Shown here piece by piece: positions 1 through 7,782 of a DNA stretch of 64,000 nucleotides. The position numbers and the translations under genes are program-made. Origin of the DNA: Actinophytocola sp963826035 (lineage in GTDB: Bacteria > Actinomycetota > Actinomycetes > Mycobacteriales > Pseudonocardiaceae); NCBI GenBank assembly GCA_963826035.1, contig CAWGVZ010000004.1:1167678-1231677 (forward strand), in the 5' to 3' direction. The stretch's first letter is position 1. Every line of letters starts with the position of its first letter. The notes below the pieces were generated by a model. The model worked only from the letters and a program-made list of their open reading frames with translations, searched no databases and had not been told where the DNA came from.

Positions 1-46
1 TCAGGGCCAGGATGAGCCCCGCCAGCGCGACGGCGTAGCGCCTCAA
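1..46 (-). CDS. N-terminus of a hydrophobic protein (partial)
   Basis: Reading leftwards from a TTG at 46 gives MRRYAVALAGLILAL, which looks like a signal peptide or first membrane helix, and the frame runs off the window edge. The TTG overlaps the stop codon of the amine oxidase (TTGA), a common arrangement for co-translated genes. Only 15 codons are visible, so the protein cannot be identified. It could also be chance. Confidence 0.35.
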   Translation of the reverse strand, partial: MRRYAVALAGLILAL

Positions 47-1563
47 CGCAGTCGCTCCACGACCTCGATGGCGGCCCGCTCGCCGGACCGGACGGCGCCG
101 TCCATGTAGCCCGTCCAGTACGTCGAGGTCTCGGTGCCGGCCCAGTGCACGCGGCCGAACGGCTCGCGGATCGCCGAGCCGTACTTCGACAATGAGCCTG
201 GTGCGTGGATCGCGGTCGGACCGCCTGTGGTCCACCGCTCCTTGGTCCAGTCCTGCTCGGTGTAGTCGATGGGGTGCAGGGCCTGCTCGCCGAACATGGC
301 GGCGAACCCTTCGAGCACGGCCTGCCGGCGCTGCGCCAGCGGCAGCCGTCCAAACTCGCGCCACGTGGATCCGCCGACGAAGGCGAGGAGGACGCCAGGG
401 TCGCCGTCCTTCGGCGAGTTGTCGAACACGGCGCGGGCGGCGCCGCTGTCGTTGACGCCGAAGCCGTTGAGCCCGTCGGCCCGCCAGAACGGTTTGGCGT
501 AGACCGCGTCGCACTTCATCAGCTGGCCCATGTCCATGCTGCGAAGAAGCTGCTTGCGGCGGGTGGGGAGCTGGGGGTGCCAGTCGATGTCGAGAACCAG
601 TGGCGGCGGCGTTGCGACGACGACGCGCTTGCACGCCACCTTGCCGCGGTGGGTGTGGACGACGGCGCGGTGGCCGTCCTGCTCGATCTTGGTGACGGCG
701 GCACGCAACGCCACGACGTCGCCGAGCTTGCGGGCCATCCGCAGCGGGATCAGCTGGGAGCCGCCGACGAACCGGCTCTCCTGGGCGCCGTTGGCGGTGT
801 CGGAGTTGCGGGCGAAGGTGCCGACGGATTTCTCGTTGCCGGAGCAGGCGACGTACCAGATCGTGAAGAGGAGGGAGAGCTCTTCGGGGTCGGCACCGAA
901 GCCGGGCTGGGTCCAGGACTTGATCAGGTTGGCCACGCCGTTGGGGTTGAGGATCGCCTTGGTGCGGACGAACTCGTCGAGCGAGATCGCGTCCCACTGC
1001 GCGGCCTTGGGATGCGTCCAGGGTGAGTCGACCGCGATCTCCGCCGCCATCGCGTCGATCTCGCGGAGCAGCAGGAAGGCGTCGGGAAGGATCGTGGGGT
1101 CGGGCGGGACCGTGCCGGTGTACGTCATCCGACCGGTGAGCGAGGAGATGTAGACGCTCTTGCCGGTGTTGTACTCGAGGAAGGTCGGCACCTCGAGCCG
1201 CTTGGCCAGCCGCGCGATGCGGTCCTGGGTCGGCCCGATGAACGCACCGCCGGCCTCGATCACGCCACCCTTGCGCAGGCGGTGGTTGAGCACCCGTCCG
1301 CCGACCCGGTCTCGGGCCTCCACGACGAGCACAGACCGTCCGGTGCGGGCGATCTGCCGGGCGGCGACCAGCCCCGCGATCCCGGCACCGACGACCACGA
1401 CGTCGACCTTGTCGGGCAACGAGCCCTGGAGCCCACGCGGCCCGTCGCCGGCTGCGTCGGCGGCCAGCTCGGTGAGGGCGCCGAGGCCCAGCGATGAAGC
1501 CAGGGTGGATCCGAGCGTGACGCCGCCGAGAACGCCGCGGCGGGTGAGCGAGGGGCCGGTCAT
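43..1563 (-). CDS. Flavin monoamine oxidase family protein, Tat-type signal
   Basis: FAD-dependent amine oxidase of 506 residues, the usual size for bacterial monoamine/putrescine oxidases, which convert a primary amine to aldehyde, ammonia and H2O2. The N-terminus has a twin-arginine-like signal (LTRRGVLGG followed by an Ala/Leu-rich stretch). Next comes the dinucleotide-binding motif VVVVGAGIAGLVAARQ with the acidic VVEARDRVGGR strand. The C-terminus has the FAD-contacting segment HWAGTETSTYWTGYMDGA. The frame stays open 80 codons further upstream, but the ATG at 1563 puts the signal sequence at the N-terminus. It is divergent from a TetR gene, which probably controls it. The substrate cannot be read from sequence. 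Confidence 0.88.
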   Translation of the reverse strand: MTGPSLTRRGVLGGVTLGSTLASSLGLGALTELAADAAGDGPRGLQGSLPDKVDVVVVGAGIAGLVAARQIARTGRSVLVVEARDRVGGRVLNHRLRKGGVIEAGGAFIGPTQDRIARLAKRLEVPTFLEYNTGKSVYISSLTGRMTYTGTVPPDPTILPDAFLLLREIDAMAAEIAVDSPWTHPKAAQWDAISLDEFVRTKAILNPNGVANLIKSWTQPGFGADPEELSLLFTIWYVACSGNEKSVGTFARNSDTANGAQESRFVGGSQLIPLRMARKLGDVVALRAAVTKIEQDGHRAVVHTHRGKVACKRVVVATPPPLVLDIDWHPQLPTRRKQLLRSMDMGQLMKCDAVYAKPFWRADGLNGFGVNDSGAARAVFDNSPKDGDPGVLLAFVGGSTWREFGRLPLAQRRQAVLEGFAAMFGEQALHPIDYTEQDWTKERWTTGGPTAIHAPGSLSKYGSAIREPFGRVHWAGTETSTYWTGYMDGAVRSGERAAIEVVERLR

Positions 1564-1583
1564 GGGGACTCCTGAACGCGTCA

Positions 1584-1604
1584 AACCTGAATGTGTGTCA
1601 GTTT
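1584..1604. promoter_or_regulatory. Candidate TetR operator (inverted repeat)
   Basis: AACCTGA, 7 nt, TCAGTTT: the arms match at 6 of 7 positions. It lies in the 68-bp gap between the divergent amine oxidase and TetR starts, where an autoregulatory TetR operator is expected. Inferred from position and symmetry only. Confidence 0.45.
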
Positions 1605-1631
1605 CGGTTTCGTAGCCTACACTGCGATCTC

Positions 1632-2273
1632 GTGACCGTGCAGCGCGTGACCGAAGCCAGCCCGCGCCGGGTGCCTGCGCAGGCTCGGAGCCGGCGCAGG
1701 GTCGAGCAGATCCTGGACCAGGCGGCCCACCTCGTGGTGAGCCAGGGGGTCGAGGCGCTGTCCACCCGCGACATCGCGGCCGCGGCGAAGGTGCCGGTCG
1801 CATCGCTCTACCAGTACTTCTCCGACAAGGAAGACGTGCTGCTCGCCCTCGCCGCGCGCGACATGGCGGAGATGGACGACCAGGTCGCCACCGACCTCGC
1901 CGAGCTGGAGTCGCTCACCGTCCACGACCTGGTCCGCACCGCGATGCTGGCGTTCGTGAAGGTCTACCACCGGCGCCGGGCATTCGTGGAGATCTATCTC
2001 CGCGGCCGGACCAACGTCGCGGTGGACCGCTTCGGCCGCGACCACAACGCCCGGATCGCCGAGACCCTGCGGGCCTTCGCCATCGATCGGGGTCTCGCCG
2101 ACGACGCCCTGACCGACACCGTGGCGCTGCTCGCGGTCGAGATCGGCGACCGGGTCTTCCAGCTCGCGTTCGAGCACGACGCCGAGGGCGATGACGTGAT
2201 CATCGAGGAGGGCATCGTGATGATGACCGCCTACCTCGAGGGCTACGCAACCCTGCCGGGTCGGGACCGATGA
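1632..2273 (+). CDS. TetR/AcrR family transcriptional regulator
   Basis: About 213 residues. The N-terminal helix-turn-helix reads RRVEQILDQAAHLVVSQG, then TRDIAAAAKVPVASLYQYF and the SDKEDVL turn, which is the classic TetR signature. The C-terminal ligand domain is all-helical and not diagnostic. I chose the GTG at 1632; the frame is open to an ATG at 1593, but that start would run through the divergent promoter region. Its stop overlaps the aldolase start (ATGA), so it is translationally coupled to aldolase and kinase genes and divergent from an amine oxidase. It probably represses both directions in response to a substrate of this pathway. Confidence 0.85.
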   Translation: MTVQRVTEASPRRVPAQARSRRRVEQILDQAAHLVVSQGVEALSTRDIAAAAKVPVASLYQYFSDKEDVLLALAARDMAEMDDQVATDLAELESLTVHDLVRTAMLAFVKVYHRRRAFVEIYLRGRTNVAVDRFGRDHNARIAETLRAFAIDRGLADDALTDTVALLAVEIGDRVFQLAFEHDAEGDDVIIEEGIVMMTAYLEGYATLPGRDR

Positions 2274-2923
2274 GCGCGCGCAACGACGTGGCCCGCGCCG
2301 CGCGCCAGCTGGCCGAGGCCGGCCTCCTCATCGGCACCGCCGGTAACGTCAGCATGCGCACCTCCGACCTGGTGGCAGTCACCGCGACCGGCGTCGTGCT
2401 CAGCGAGTGCACGCACGCCCAGGTCACCCTGGTGACCCTGGACGGCGAGGTCGTCGACGGCTCCCTCGCGCCCACCTCCGAGCTCGACCTGCATCTCGGC
2501 GTCTACGCCGACACCGGTGCCACCGCGGTCGTGCACACGCACGCGCCGTTCTCGACCGCCGTGGCGTGCGTGCTCGACGAGCTGCCGGTCATCCACTACC
2601 AACAGCTGCTGCTCGGCGGCGCGGTCCGGGTGGCGCCCTACGCGACGTTCGGCACGCCGGAGCTCGCGGCCGCGGTGCGGGCCGCGCTGGTCGACCGGCA
2701 GGCCGCCCTGATGGCCAGCCACGGCTCTGTCGCGATCGGCGCCTCCCTCGACAAGGCGGTCGAGCACGCGCTGCTGCTCGAGTGGCTGGCCGCGCTGCAC
2801 CATCGCGCCAGCGCGCTGGGCACGCCCCACGTGCTCACCGACGACGAGCAGACGGCCGTGGTGCTCGCGGCGATCGAACGCAACTACGGAGCCCCTTCAC
2901 CTTTGGGCGAGGAGAACACATGA
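2270..2923 (+). CDS. Class II aldolase/adducin family protein
   Basis: 217 residues, the usual length of L-fuculose-1-phosphate/L-ribulose-5-phosphate-type class II aldolases, which are zinc-dependent and cleave or epimerise phosphorylated sugars. Visible family features are the phosphate-binding GTAGNVSMR, the acidic TSELDLH, the paired zinc histidines in VVHTHAPFST and a further His in MASHGSVAIG. ATGA overlaps join it to the TetR gene before it and the PfkB kinase after it. A sugar kinase followed by aldolase cleavage fits a small sugar or sugar-acid degradation route. The substrate is unknown. Confidence 0.85.
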   Translation: MSARNDVARAARQLAEAGLLIGTAGNVSMRTSDLVAVTATGVVLSECTHAQVTLVTLDGEVVDGSLAPTSELDLHLGVYADTGATAVVHTHAPFSTAVACVLDELPVIHYQQLLLGGAVRVAPYATFGTPELAAAVRAALVDRQAALMASHGSVAIGASLDKAVEHALLLEWLAALHHRASALGTPHVLTDDEQTAVVLAAIERNYGAPSPLGEENT

Positions 2924-3846
2924 AGATCGCGACCGTCGGCGTACACGTCCTCGACACACACGTGATCGGCGTCGAGTCGGTGCCATCCGGCTCGGACGGC
3001 GCGCTCGTCGAGACGATCCGGATGTCTCCGGCCGGCACCGCCGGCGGCACGGCGGTGATCCTGGCCCGGCTGGGTGCCCAGGTCTCGTCGTACGGCGCTG
3101 TCGGTGCGGACCCGATCGCGGACGCGCTGCTGGCCCTCCTGTCGCGAGAGGGCATCGACGTCGGCGGGCTGGTGCGCAAGCCCGACCAGCAGACCTCGGC
3201 GTCCGTGATCCCGGTGCGGCCCAACGGCGACCGCCCGGCCTGGCACTGCATCGGGGCCAACGGCGCGTTCACCCTCGACGACCTCGACCTCGGCGCGCTC
3301 GAGGGGATCACCCACCTGCACCTCGGTGGTCCGGAGTTCCTCGGCGGCGAGGCGGCGGGTCAGCTGCTCGCGCACGCGCGGTCGATCGGGGCGACGACCT
3401 CGGTCGACATCCTGGCTCCAGGTGACCCGGACCTGCTGGCGTGGGTCGCCGACGCACTGCCGCACACCGACTACCTGCTGCCCAACGACGAGCAGGTGCT
3501 CGGGTTCACGGGCGAGAGCTCGCTGGCTGCTGGAGCAAAGGCCCTGGTCGCGGCCGGTGCCGGTTGCGTGGCGGTGACGCAGGGCTCGAAGGGGGCGATC
3601 GTCGTGACCGGCGACGACGTGGTCGAGGTGCCGGCGTACGCGATCGAGGTGGTCGACACCACCGGCTGCGGCGACGCGTTCTCGGCCGGCTTCCTGCGCG
3701 GGTTGTCCCTCGGGCGCGACCTCCGCGGCGCCGCCGAGCTCGGCTGCGCAACCGCCGCCCAGGTCGCGCAGGGCCTCGGCACCGATGCCGGCACGTACTC
3801 GCTGGAGTCCGTCGAGAAGTTCGCGGCCAGTACTTCTACGATCTGA
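2920..3846 (+). CDS. PfkB family carbohydrate kinase
   Basis: 308-residue ribokinase-like sugar kinase. The N-terminal region has the PfkB-type SPAGTAGGTAVILARLG. The C-terminal signature DTTGCGDAFSAGFLRG contains the catalytic Asp (GCGD) and the anion hole. The ATG at 2920 overlaps the aldolase stop and is preceded by GGCGAGGAGA. As the third gene of the TetR-aldolase-kinase operon it probably phosphorylates the sugar that the aldolase cleaves. PfkB sequences do not reveal their substrate reliably. Confidence 0.88.
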   Translation: MKIATVGVHVLDTHVIGVESVPSGSDGALVETIRMSPAGTAGGTAVILARLGAQVSSYGAVGADPIADALLALLSREGIDVGGLVRKPDQQTSASVIPVRPNGDRPAWHCIGANGAFTLDDLDLGALEGITHLHLGGPEFLGGEAAGQLLAHARSIGATTSVDILAPGDPDLLAWVADALPHTDYLLPNDEQVLGFTGESSLAAGAKALVAAGAGCVAVTQGSKGAIVVTGDDVVEVPAYAIEVVDTTGCGDAFSAGFLRGLSLGRDLRGAAELGCATAAQVAQGLGTDAGTYSLESVEKFAASTSTI

Positions 3847-3850
3847 GGCT

Positions 3851-4258
3851 ATGAGCCGGAAGGCGACCGTCAACGACGTGCACAGGTTGGCTGCCGGCAT
3901 GCCCGGCGCCAAGGTCGTCGAGGGCGGCAAGGCCGTCTACCAGGTCAGCAGCCGGAGCTTCATCTTCTTCCGCAACCCGCGACCGGACGCGTTTGACCCT
4001 CACACCGGCGAGCGCTACGACGACGTGATCGTCTTCTGGGTCGAGTCTGAGGAGGACAAGCGGTCGCTGGTCGAGGATCCGGCGACGCCGTTCTTCACCA
4101 CTCCGCACTTCAACGGCCACCCCTCGGTGCTCTTGCGCGGCTCGCGGATCGGCGAGCTGGACCGCGACGAGCTGGCCGAGGTCGTGTACGACGCCTGGCT
4201 GGCGCGAGCTGGCAAGCGGGCCCGCGAGAAGTGGCTGGCCGAGCGCTCGCTGGGGTGA
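3851..4258 (+). CDS. MmcQ/YjbR family protein
   Basis: 135 residues, matching the length and pattern of the MmcQ/YjbR family: short alpha/beta proteins with a CyaY-like fold and no established enzymatic role. Typical elements are the N-terminal LAAGMPGAKVVEGG, the KAVYQVSSRSFIFF strand pair, FFTTPHFNGHPSVLLR and the C-terminal helix ELAEVVYDAWLARA. The start at 3851 lies 4 bases past the kinase stop, and an open extension to 3785 would overlap the kinase. It may be co-transcribed with the sugar operon without belonging to it functionally. Confidence 0.75.
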   Translation: MSRKATVNDVHRLAAGMPGAKVVEGGKAVYQVSSRSFIFFRNPRPDAFDPHTGERYDDVIVFWVESEEDKRSLVEDPATPFFTTPHFNGHPSVLLRGSRIGELDRDELAEVVYDAWLARAGKRAREKWLAERSLG

Positions 4259-4277
4259 CCGGGCTAGCGTCTGCGCC

Positions 4278-4571
4278 ATGGCATCCGAACCCACCGTGGC
4301 CGACAACCCGTCCCAGAACCGCTTCGAGATCACCGTCGACGGGAAGGTCGCCGGCTTCTCGGAGTACCAGCGCAGCGATGGCGAGATCGAGGTCTTCCAC
4401 ACCGAGATCGACGACGCGTACGAGGGCCAGGGACTCGGCAGCATCCTGGTGAAGGCACTGCTCGACGAGATCCGCCGCGACGGCGTACAGCTGGTGCCGA
4501 CCTGCCCGTTCGTGAACAAGTACATCCAGCGGCACCGCGAGTACTCCGACCTGGTGGCGCCCGGCCGCTAG
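4278..4571 (+). CDS. Small GNAT N-acetyltransferase (YjdJ type)
   Basis: 97 residues, the size of the minimal GNAT proteins related to YjdJ. It has the acetyl-CoA-binding stretch DDAYEGQGLGSILVKALLDE and the characteristic end CPFVNKYIQRH, in which the Cys and the YIxxH motif are family hallmarks. These proteins probably acetylate small molecules, but their substrates are not established. It ends convergently, one base from the end of the hydrolase gene on the other strand. Confidence 0.75.
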   Translation: MASEPTVADNPSQNRFEITVDGKVAGFSEYQRSDGEIEVFHTEIDDAYEGQGLGSILVKALLDEIRRDGVQLVPTCPFVNKYIQRHREYSDLVAPGR

Positions 4572-4572
4572 C

Positions 4573-5742
4573 TCAGGGAGCTAGGGCGCGGGAGCTGGCG
4601 GAACCGTGCCGGCGGCTCTTTCGCGTGCCGATCTCCGGGCCATCCGGCTCGACATCCGGGTCGGACTTCTCGGCGTCGCCCGACCACTGGGAGATCCACT
4701 CGTCCATCACCCGCCAGGTGGTGTTGCGCGCGCCGCGGCCGGTGAGCATGCCTAGGTGGCCGCCGGGCACGATCTCGAAGCGCACCTCTCGCGACCCGGT
4801 CAGCATCGGCACGACGGCCTTCACCGCAGGGACCGGCGCGATGCCGTCGGTCGAGCCGGCGAAGACGAGGACCGGGACCTTGATGTCGGCCAGGGCGATG
4901 GTGCGCTTGTCGAGCTCGAAGGTGCCGCCGACCAGGGCATTGGCCTTGACGAAGCGGTGGTAGAGCTGGCCGAAGGTGCGGCCGGGGTAGGCGATCATGT
5001 TGTCCATGAAGCGGTCGACCGCCTCGACCTGCGCAAGGAAGTCGGCGTCGTCGATGTGGGTGGCCAGCGCGATCGGCTTGGTCACCAGCTTATGGAACGA
5101 CGACAGCTGGAAGGCCCACTTCACGAGCGGTTTGGGCGCTCCGCCGAGCAGCTGGTAGCCGCGGGTGATCGGACCCTTGCCGTTGGCCCAGTTGAGCAGG
5201 GGACGCAGGGGCGCGACCAGCGGCACCAGACTGACGTCGATCGGTGACCCGACGACGGTCACCGAGCCGATCGGCAGGTCGGAACTGTCGGCCGCGGCCA
5301 GCAAGGCGAAGATGCCGCCGAGGCTCCAGCCGATCACGTGGACCGGCCGACCACCGGCGTGTGCCGAGACCTCGCGGATCGCGGTCGGCACGACCTCGTC
5401 GATCCAGTGCTCCATACCGAGCGCGCGGTTCTTGAACGACACCTCGCCGTACTCGACCAGGTAGGTCGGCCGGCCCGCTTCCACGAAGTGCTCGACGAGC
5501 GAGCAGCCGCGGCGCAGGTCGAAGCAGAGCGCGGGCGCGGCCAGCGGCGTCACCAGCAGCACCGGGTCGCCCTGCTCCTGCACCTTCGCGGCCGGGCGGT
5601 AGTGGTAGACCTCGCGCAACGTACCCTCGTCGATCAGAGTGCGCGGCATCGTCCGCAGGTCCGCGAGACCGCCGTAGAACACCTTGTGCGCCACGTTGTT
5701 GGCCGCGGACACCACCTGGTCGGGCTTCGGGATGAGGTCCAC
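4573..5742 (-). CDS. Alpha/beta hydrolase related to PHA synthases
   Basis: 389 residues. The nucleophile elbow is GWSLGG (around residue 138), followed by FAGSTDGIAPV (acid) and PGGHLGM (His), so a full hydrolase triad is present. The overall layout resembles poly-hydroxyalkanoate synthase-like hydrolases, including HYRPAAKVQEQGDPVLLV and the LRRGCSLVEHFVEAG segment. The nucleophile is Ser where true PHA synthases have Cys, so I do not call it PhaC. It starts with GTG at 5742, with AGGAG about ten bases upstream. The C-terminal ~30 residues are charged and low-complexity. Confidence 0.75.
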   Translation of the reverse strand: MDLIPKPDQVVSAANNVAHKVFYGGLADLRTMPRTLIDEGTLREVYHYRPAAKVQEQGDPVLLVTPLAAPALCFDLRRGCSLVEHFVEAGRPTYLVEYGEVSFKNRALGMEHWIDEVVPTAIREVSAHAGGRPVHVIGWSLGGIFALLAAADSSDLPIGSVTVVGSPIDVSLVPLVAPLRPLLNWANGKGPITRGYQLLGGAPKPLVKWAFQLSSFHKLVTKPIALATHIDDADFLAQVEAVDRFMDNMIAYPGRTFGQLYHRFVKANALVGGTFELDKRTIALADIKVPVLVFAGSTDGIAPVPAVKAVVPMLTGSREVRFEIVPGGHLGMLTGRGARNTTWRVMDEWISQWSGDAEKSDPDVEPDGPEIGTRKSRRHGSASSRALAP

Positions 5743-5775
5743 GGGAGGAAAGTTACTCCTCGGACTGGTTGCCCA

Positions 5776-5848
5776 GCCGAGTCGGCGCTAAGTCGCGGCT
5801 TTAGCGCCGACTCGGCGGGTTTCAGGCCGGACTTTGCGCCGACTCGGC
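5776..5848. repeat. Dispersed GAGTCGGCGC repeat, three copies, hairpin-forming
   Basis: Copies lie at 5776-5794 (forward), 5800-5816 (reverse) and 5830-5848 (reverse). The first two form a perfect 16-bp stem, GCCGAGTCGGCGCTAA at 5776-5791 against 5801-5816, with a 9-nt loop. The third copy lies inside the last codons of the adjacent acetyltransferase. The same core recurs four times at 9759-9860. There is no T-tract, so a simple intrinsic terminator is not obvious. Confidence 0.75.
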
Positions 5849-6256
5849 GTCAGGGCGATGGGTGCGGATCATCCACTTGTGAATCTCGCCCAGCGGCTCG
5901 AAGCCGAAGCCCTCGTAGAGCCCGTGCGCGTCGTTGGTCGCGAGCAACGTGCGCTGCACACCCCACCCAGTCAGGAGCTCATGCACCGCGGCCACGAGCG
6001 TCTTGCCGACACCTCGACCGCGGCCGGCCGGAGCGACGTAGACGTCGCAGAGCCAGGCGAACGTGGCCCGGTCGGTGACGACCCGGGCATAGCCGACGAA
6101 GTCGTCACCGTCGTACGCCGCCACGTTGAGCGACCCGGCGACCGCGCGCTCGACCACCTCGAGCGGGCGACCCATGGCCCAGTAGGCGTCGGTGGACAGC
6201 CAGCGGTGGACCGTCGCGACGTCGAGGTCGTCGGGGTCGACGACTGCCAAAATCAT
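5822..6256 (-). CDS. GNAT family N-acetyltransferase
   Basis: 144 residues with the GNAT core: LCDVYVAPAGRGRGVGKTLVAAV is motif A (R/Q-x-x-G-x-G/A acetyl-CoA loop), and LATNDAHGLYEGFGFEPLG is the motif B region. Substrate unknown. The last residues (AESAQSPA and stop) are encoded by a copy of the intergenic GAGTCGGCGC repeat, so the C-terminus has been shaped by that element. It starts 7 bases past the stop of otsA on the same strand and is probably co-transcribed with it. Confidence 0.82.
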   Translation of the reverse strand: MILAVVDPDDLDVATVHRWLSTDAYWAMGRPLEVVERAVAGSLNVAAYDGDDFVGYARVVTDRATFAWLCDVYVAPAGRGRGVGKTLVAAVHELLTGWGVQRTLLATNDAHGLYEGFGFEPLGEIHKWMIRTHRPDAESAQSPA

Positions 6257-6263
6257 GGGGGAG

Positions 6264-7691
6264 TCATGACTTCTTGGCGGGCCGGGTGGACTTGGCGTGC
6301 GTGTGCTCGCTGCCGGAGAGCTCGGACATGAAGCTCTCGGCCCAGGCCACGACGTCGTGCTGGATGACCTGCTTGCGCATCGCCTTCATCCGTCGGGTCA
6401 GCTCTTTGTCATCGGCCTGGTAGGCCTCGAGCAGGGCGGTCTTCATCCCGTTGATGTCGTAGGGGTTGACCAGCCAGGCCTGGCGCAGCTCGTCGGCGGC
6501 GCCGGCGAACTCCGACAGCACCAAGGCGCCGTCGTCGGTGAAGCGGCAGGCGACGTACTCCTTCGCGACCAGGTTCATGCCGTCTCGGTAGGGCGTCACG
6601 ACCATGATGTCGGCGGCTCGGTAGAGCGCGGCCATCTCCTCGCGCGGATAGGAGGAGTGCAGGTAGCTGATCGCGGGCCGCCCGATCCGCCCGAGGTCGC
6701 CGTTGATCCGGCCGACCAGACGCTCGATGTCGTCGCGCAGGATCCGGTAGTGCTCCACCTGCTCCCGCGACGGCACCGCCACCTGGACGAAGACGGCGTC
6801 CTCGACGTCGAAGTGCCCGTCCTTGATCAGCTCGCTGTAGGCACGCAGCCGGGCGTAGATGCCCTTGGTGTAGTCGAGCCGGTCGATGCCCAGGAAGATC
6901 TTGCGGGGATTGCCGAGCGCCTCGCGGATGTCGGAGGCGCGGGTCGCGACCGAGTCCGACTTGGCGAGGGTCTCGAAGCCGGCCGCGTCGATCGAGATCG
7001 GGAACGCCGCCGCCCGGACGGTCCGGCCATCGGGCAGGTAGATCAGGTCGCGATGGGTCTTGTGGCCGACGCGCTGACGGACCAGGCGCACGAAGTTCTG
7101 TGCCCCACCGGGCAGCTGGAAGCCGACCAGGTCGGCGCCGAGCAGGCCCTCGAGGATCTGTCGCCGCCACGGCAGCTGCTGGAACAGCTCGGCCGGTGGG
7201 AAGGGGATGTGCAGGTAGAAGCCGATGCGTACGTCGGGCCGCAGCTCGCGGAGCATCTGCGGCACCAGCTGGAGCTGGTAGTCGTGGACCCAGACCGTGG
7301 CGTTCTTCGCGCAGAGCTCTGCGGTCTTCTCGGCGAAGCGGCGGTTGACCTCCACGTAGGAGTCCCACCACTCGCGGTGGAACTCCGGCTTGGCCACGAC
7401 GTCGTGGTAGAGCGGCCACAGCGTGCCGTTGGAGAAACCTTCGTAGAACAGCTCGATCTCTTCGTCGGTCATGCTCAGTGGCACCAGCGCCATCCCGTCG
7501 TCCTCGAACGGCTCGAGGTCACCTTCGGTGCCTCCGGGCCACCCGAGCCAGACCCCGCCACCCGCCCGCATCACCGGCTCGATCGCGGTGACCAGCCCGC
7601 CGGGGGAGCGCCGCCAGCCCGGCGTACCGTCGCTCAGTGTGACCCGGTCGACGGGCAGGCGGTTGGCGACGATCACGAGGTCCGAGGACAT
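6264..7691 (-). CDS. otsA: Alpha,alpha-trehalose-phosphate synthase
   Basis: GT20 glycosyltransferase of 475 residues, full length for OtsA. It transfers glucose from a nucleotide-sugar donor to glucose-6-phosphate, giving trehalose-6-phosphate. Visible motifs are LVIVANRLPV at the N-terminus, RRSPGGLVTAIEP, WVHDYQLQLVPQMLR, GFYLHIPFPPAELF, GIDRLDYTKGIYARL and DGMNLVAKEYVA. The last two form the donor- and phosphate-binding regions. The partner phosphatase OtsB is encoded at 12,548, about 5 kb away and on the other strand. Cytoplasmic; part of osmoprotectant/trehalose synthesis. Confidence 0.95.
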   Translation of the reverse strand: MSSDLVIVANRLPVDRVTLSDGTPGWRRSPGGLVTAIEPVMRAGGGVWLGWPGGTEGDLEPFEDDGMALVPLSMTDEEIELFYEGFSNGTLWPLYHDVVAKPEFHREWWDSYVEVNRRFAEKTAELCAKNATVWVHDYQLQLVPQMLRELRPDVRIGFYLHIPFPPAELFQQLPWRRQILEGLLGADLVGFQLPGGAQNFVRLVRQRVGHKTHRDLIYLPDGRTVRAAAFPISIDAAGFETLAKSDSVATRASDIREALGNPRKIFLGIDRLDYTKGIYARLRAYSELIKDGHFDVEDAVFVQVAVPSREQVEHYRILRDDIERLVGRINGDLGRIGRPAISYLHSSYPREEMAALYRAADIMVVTPYRDGMNLVAKEYVACRFTDDGALVLSEFAGAADELRQAWLVNPYDINGMKTALLEAYQADDKELTRRMKAMRKQVIQHDVVAWAESFMSELSGSEHTHAKSTRPAKKS

Positions 7692-7782
7692 GGGGCCACC
7701 CTAGGACGTCGGGCTACCCCGACATGGAGGTCTGGTGCTGGCAGGATCGAGCCGACCGCCCCGAAAACCTAGCGTGGGTGGC

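Noticed and set aside
4573..5742. PHA synthase (PhaC)
   Set aside because: The nucleophile is Ser in GWSLGG, while PHA synthases use Cys.
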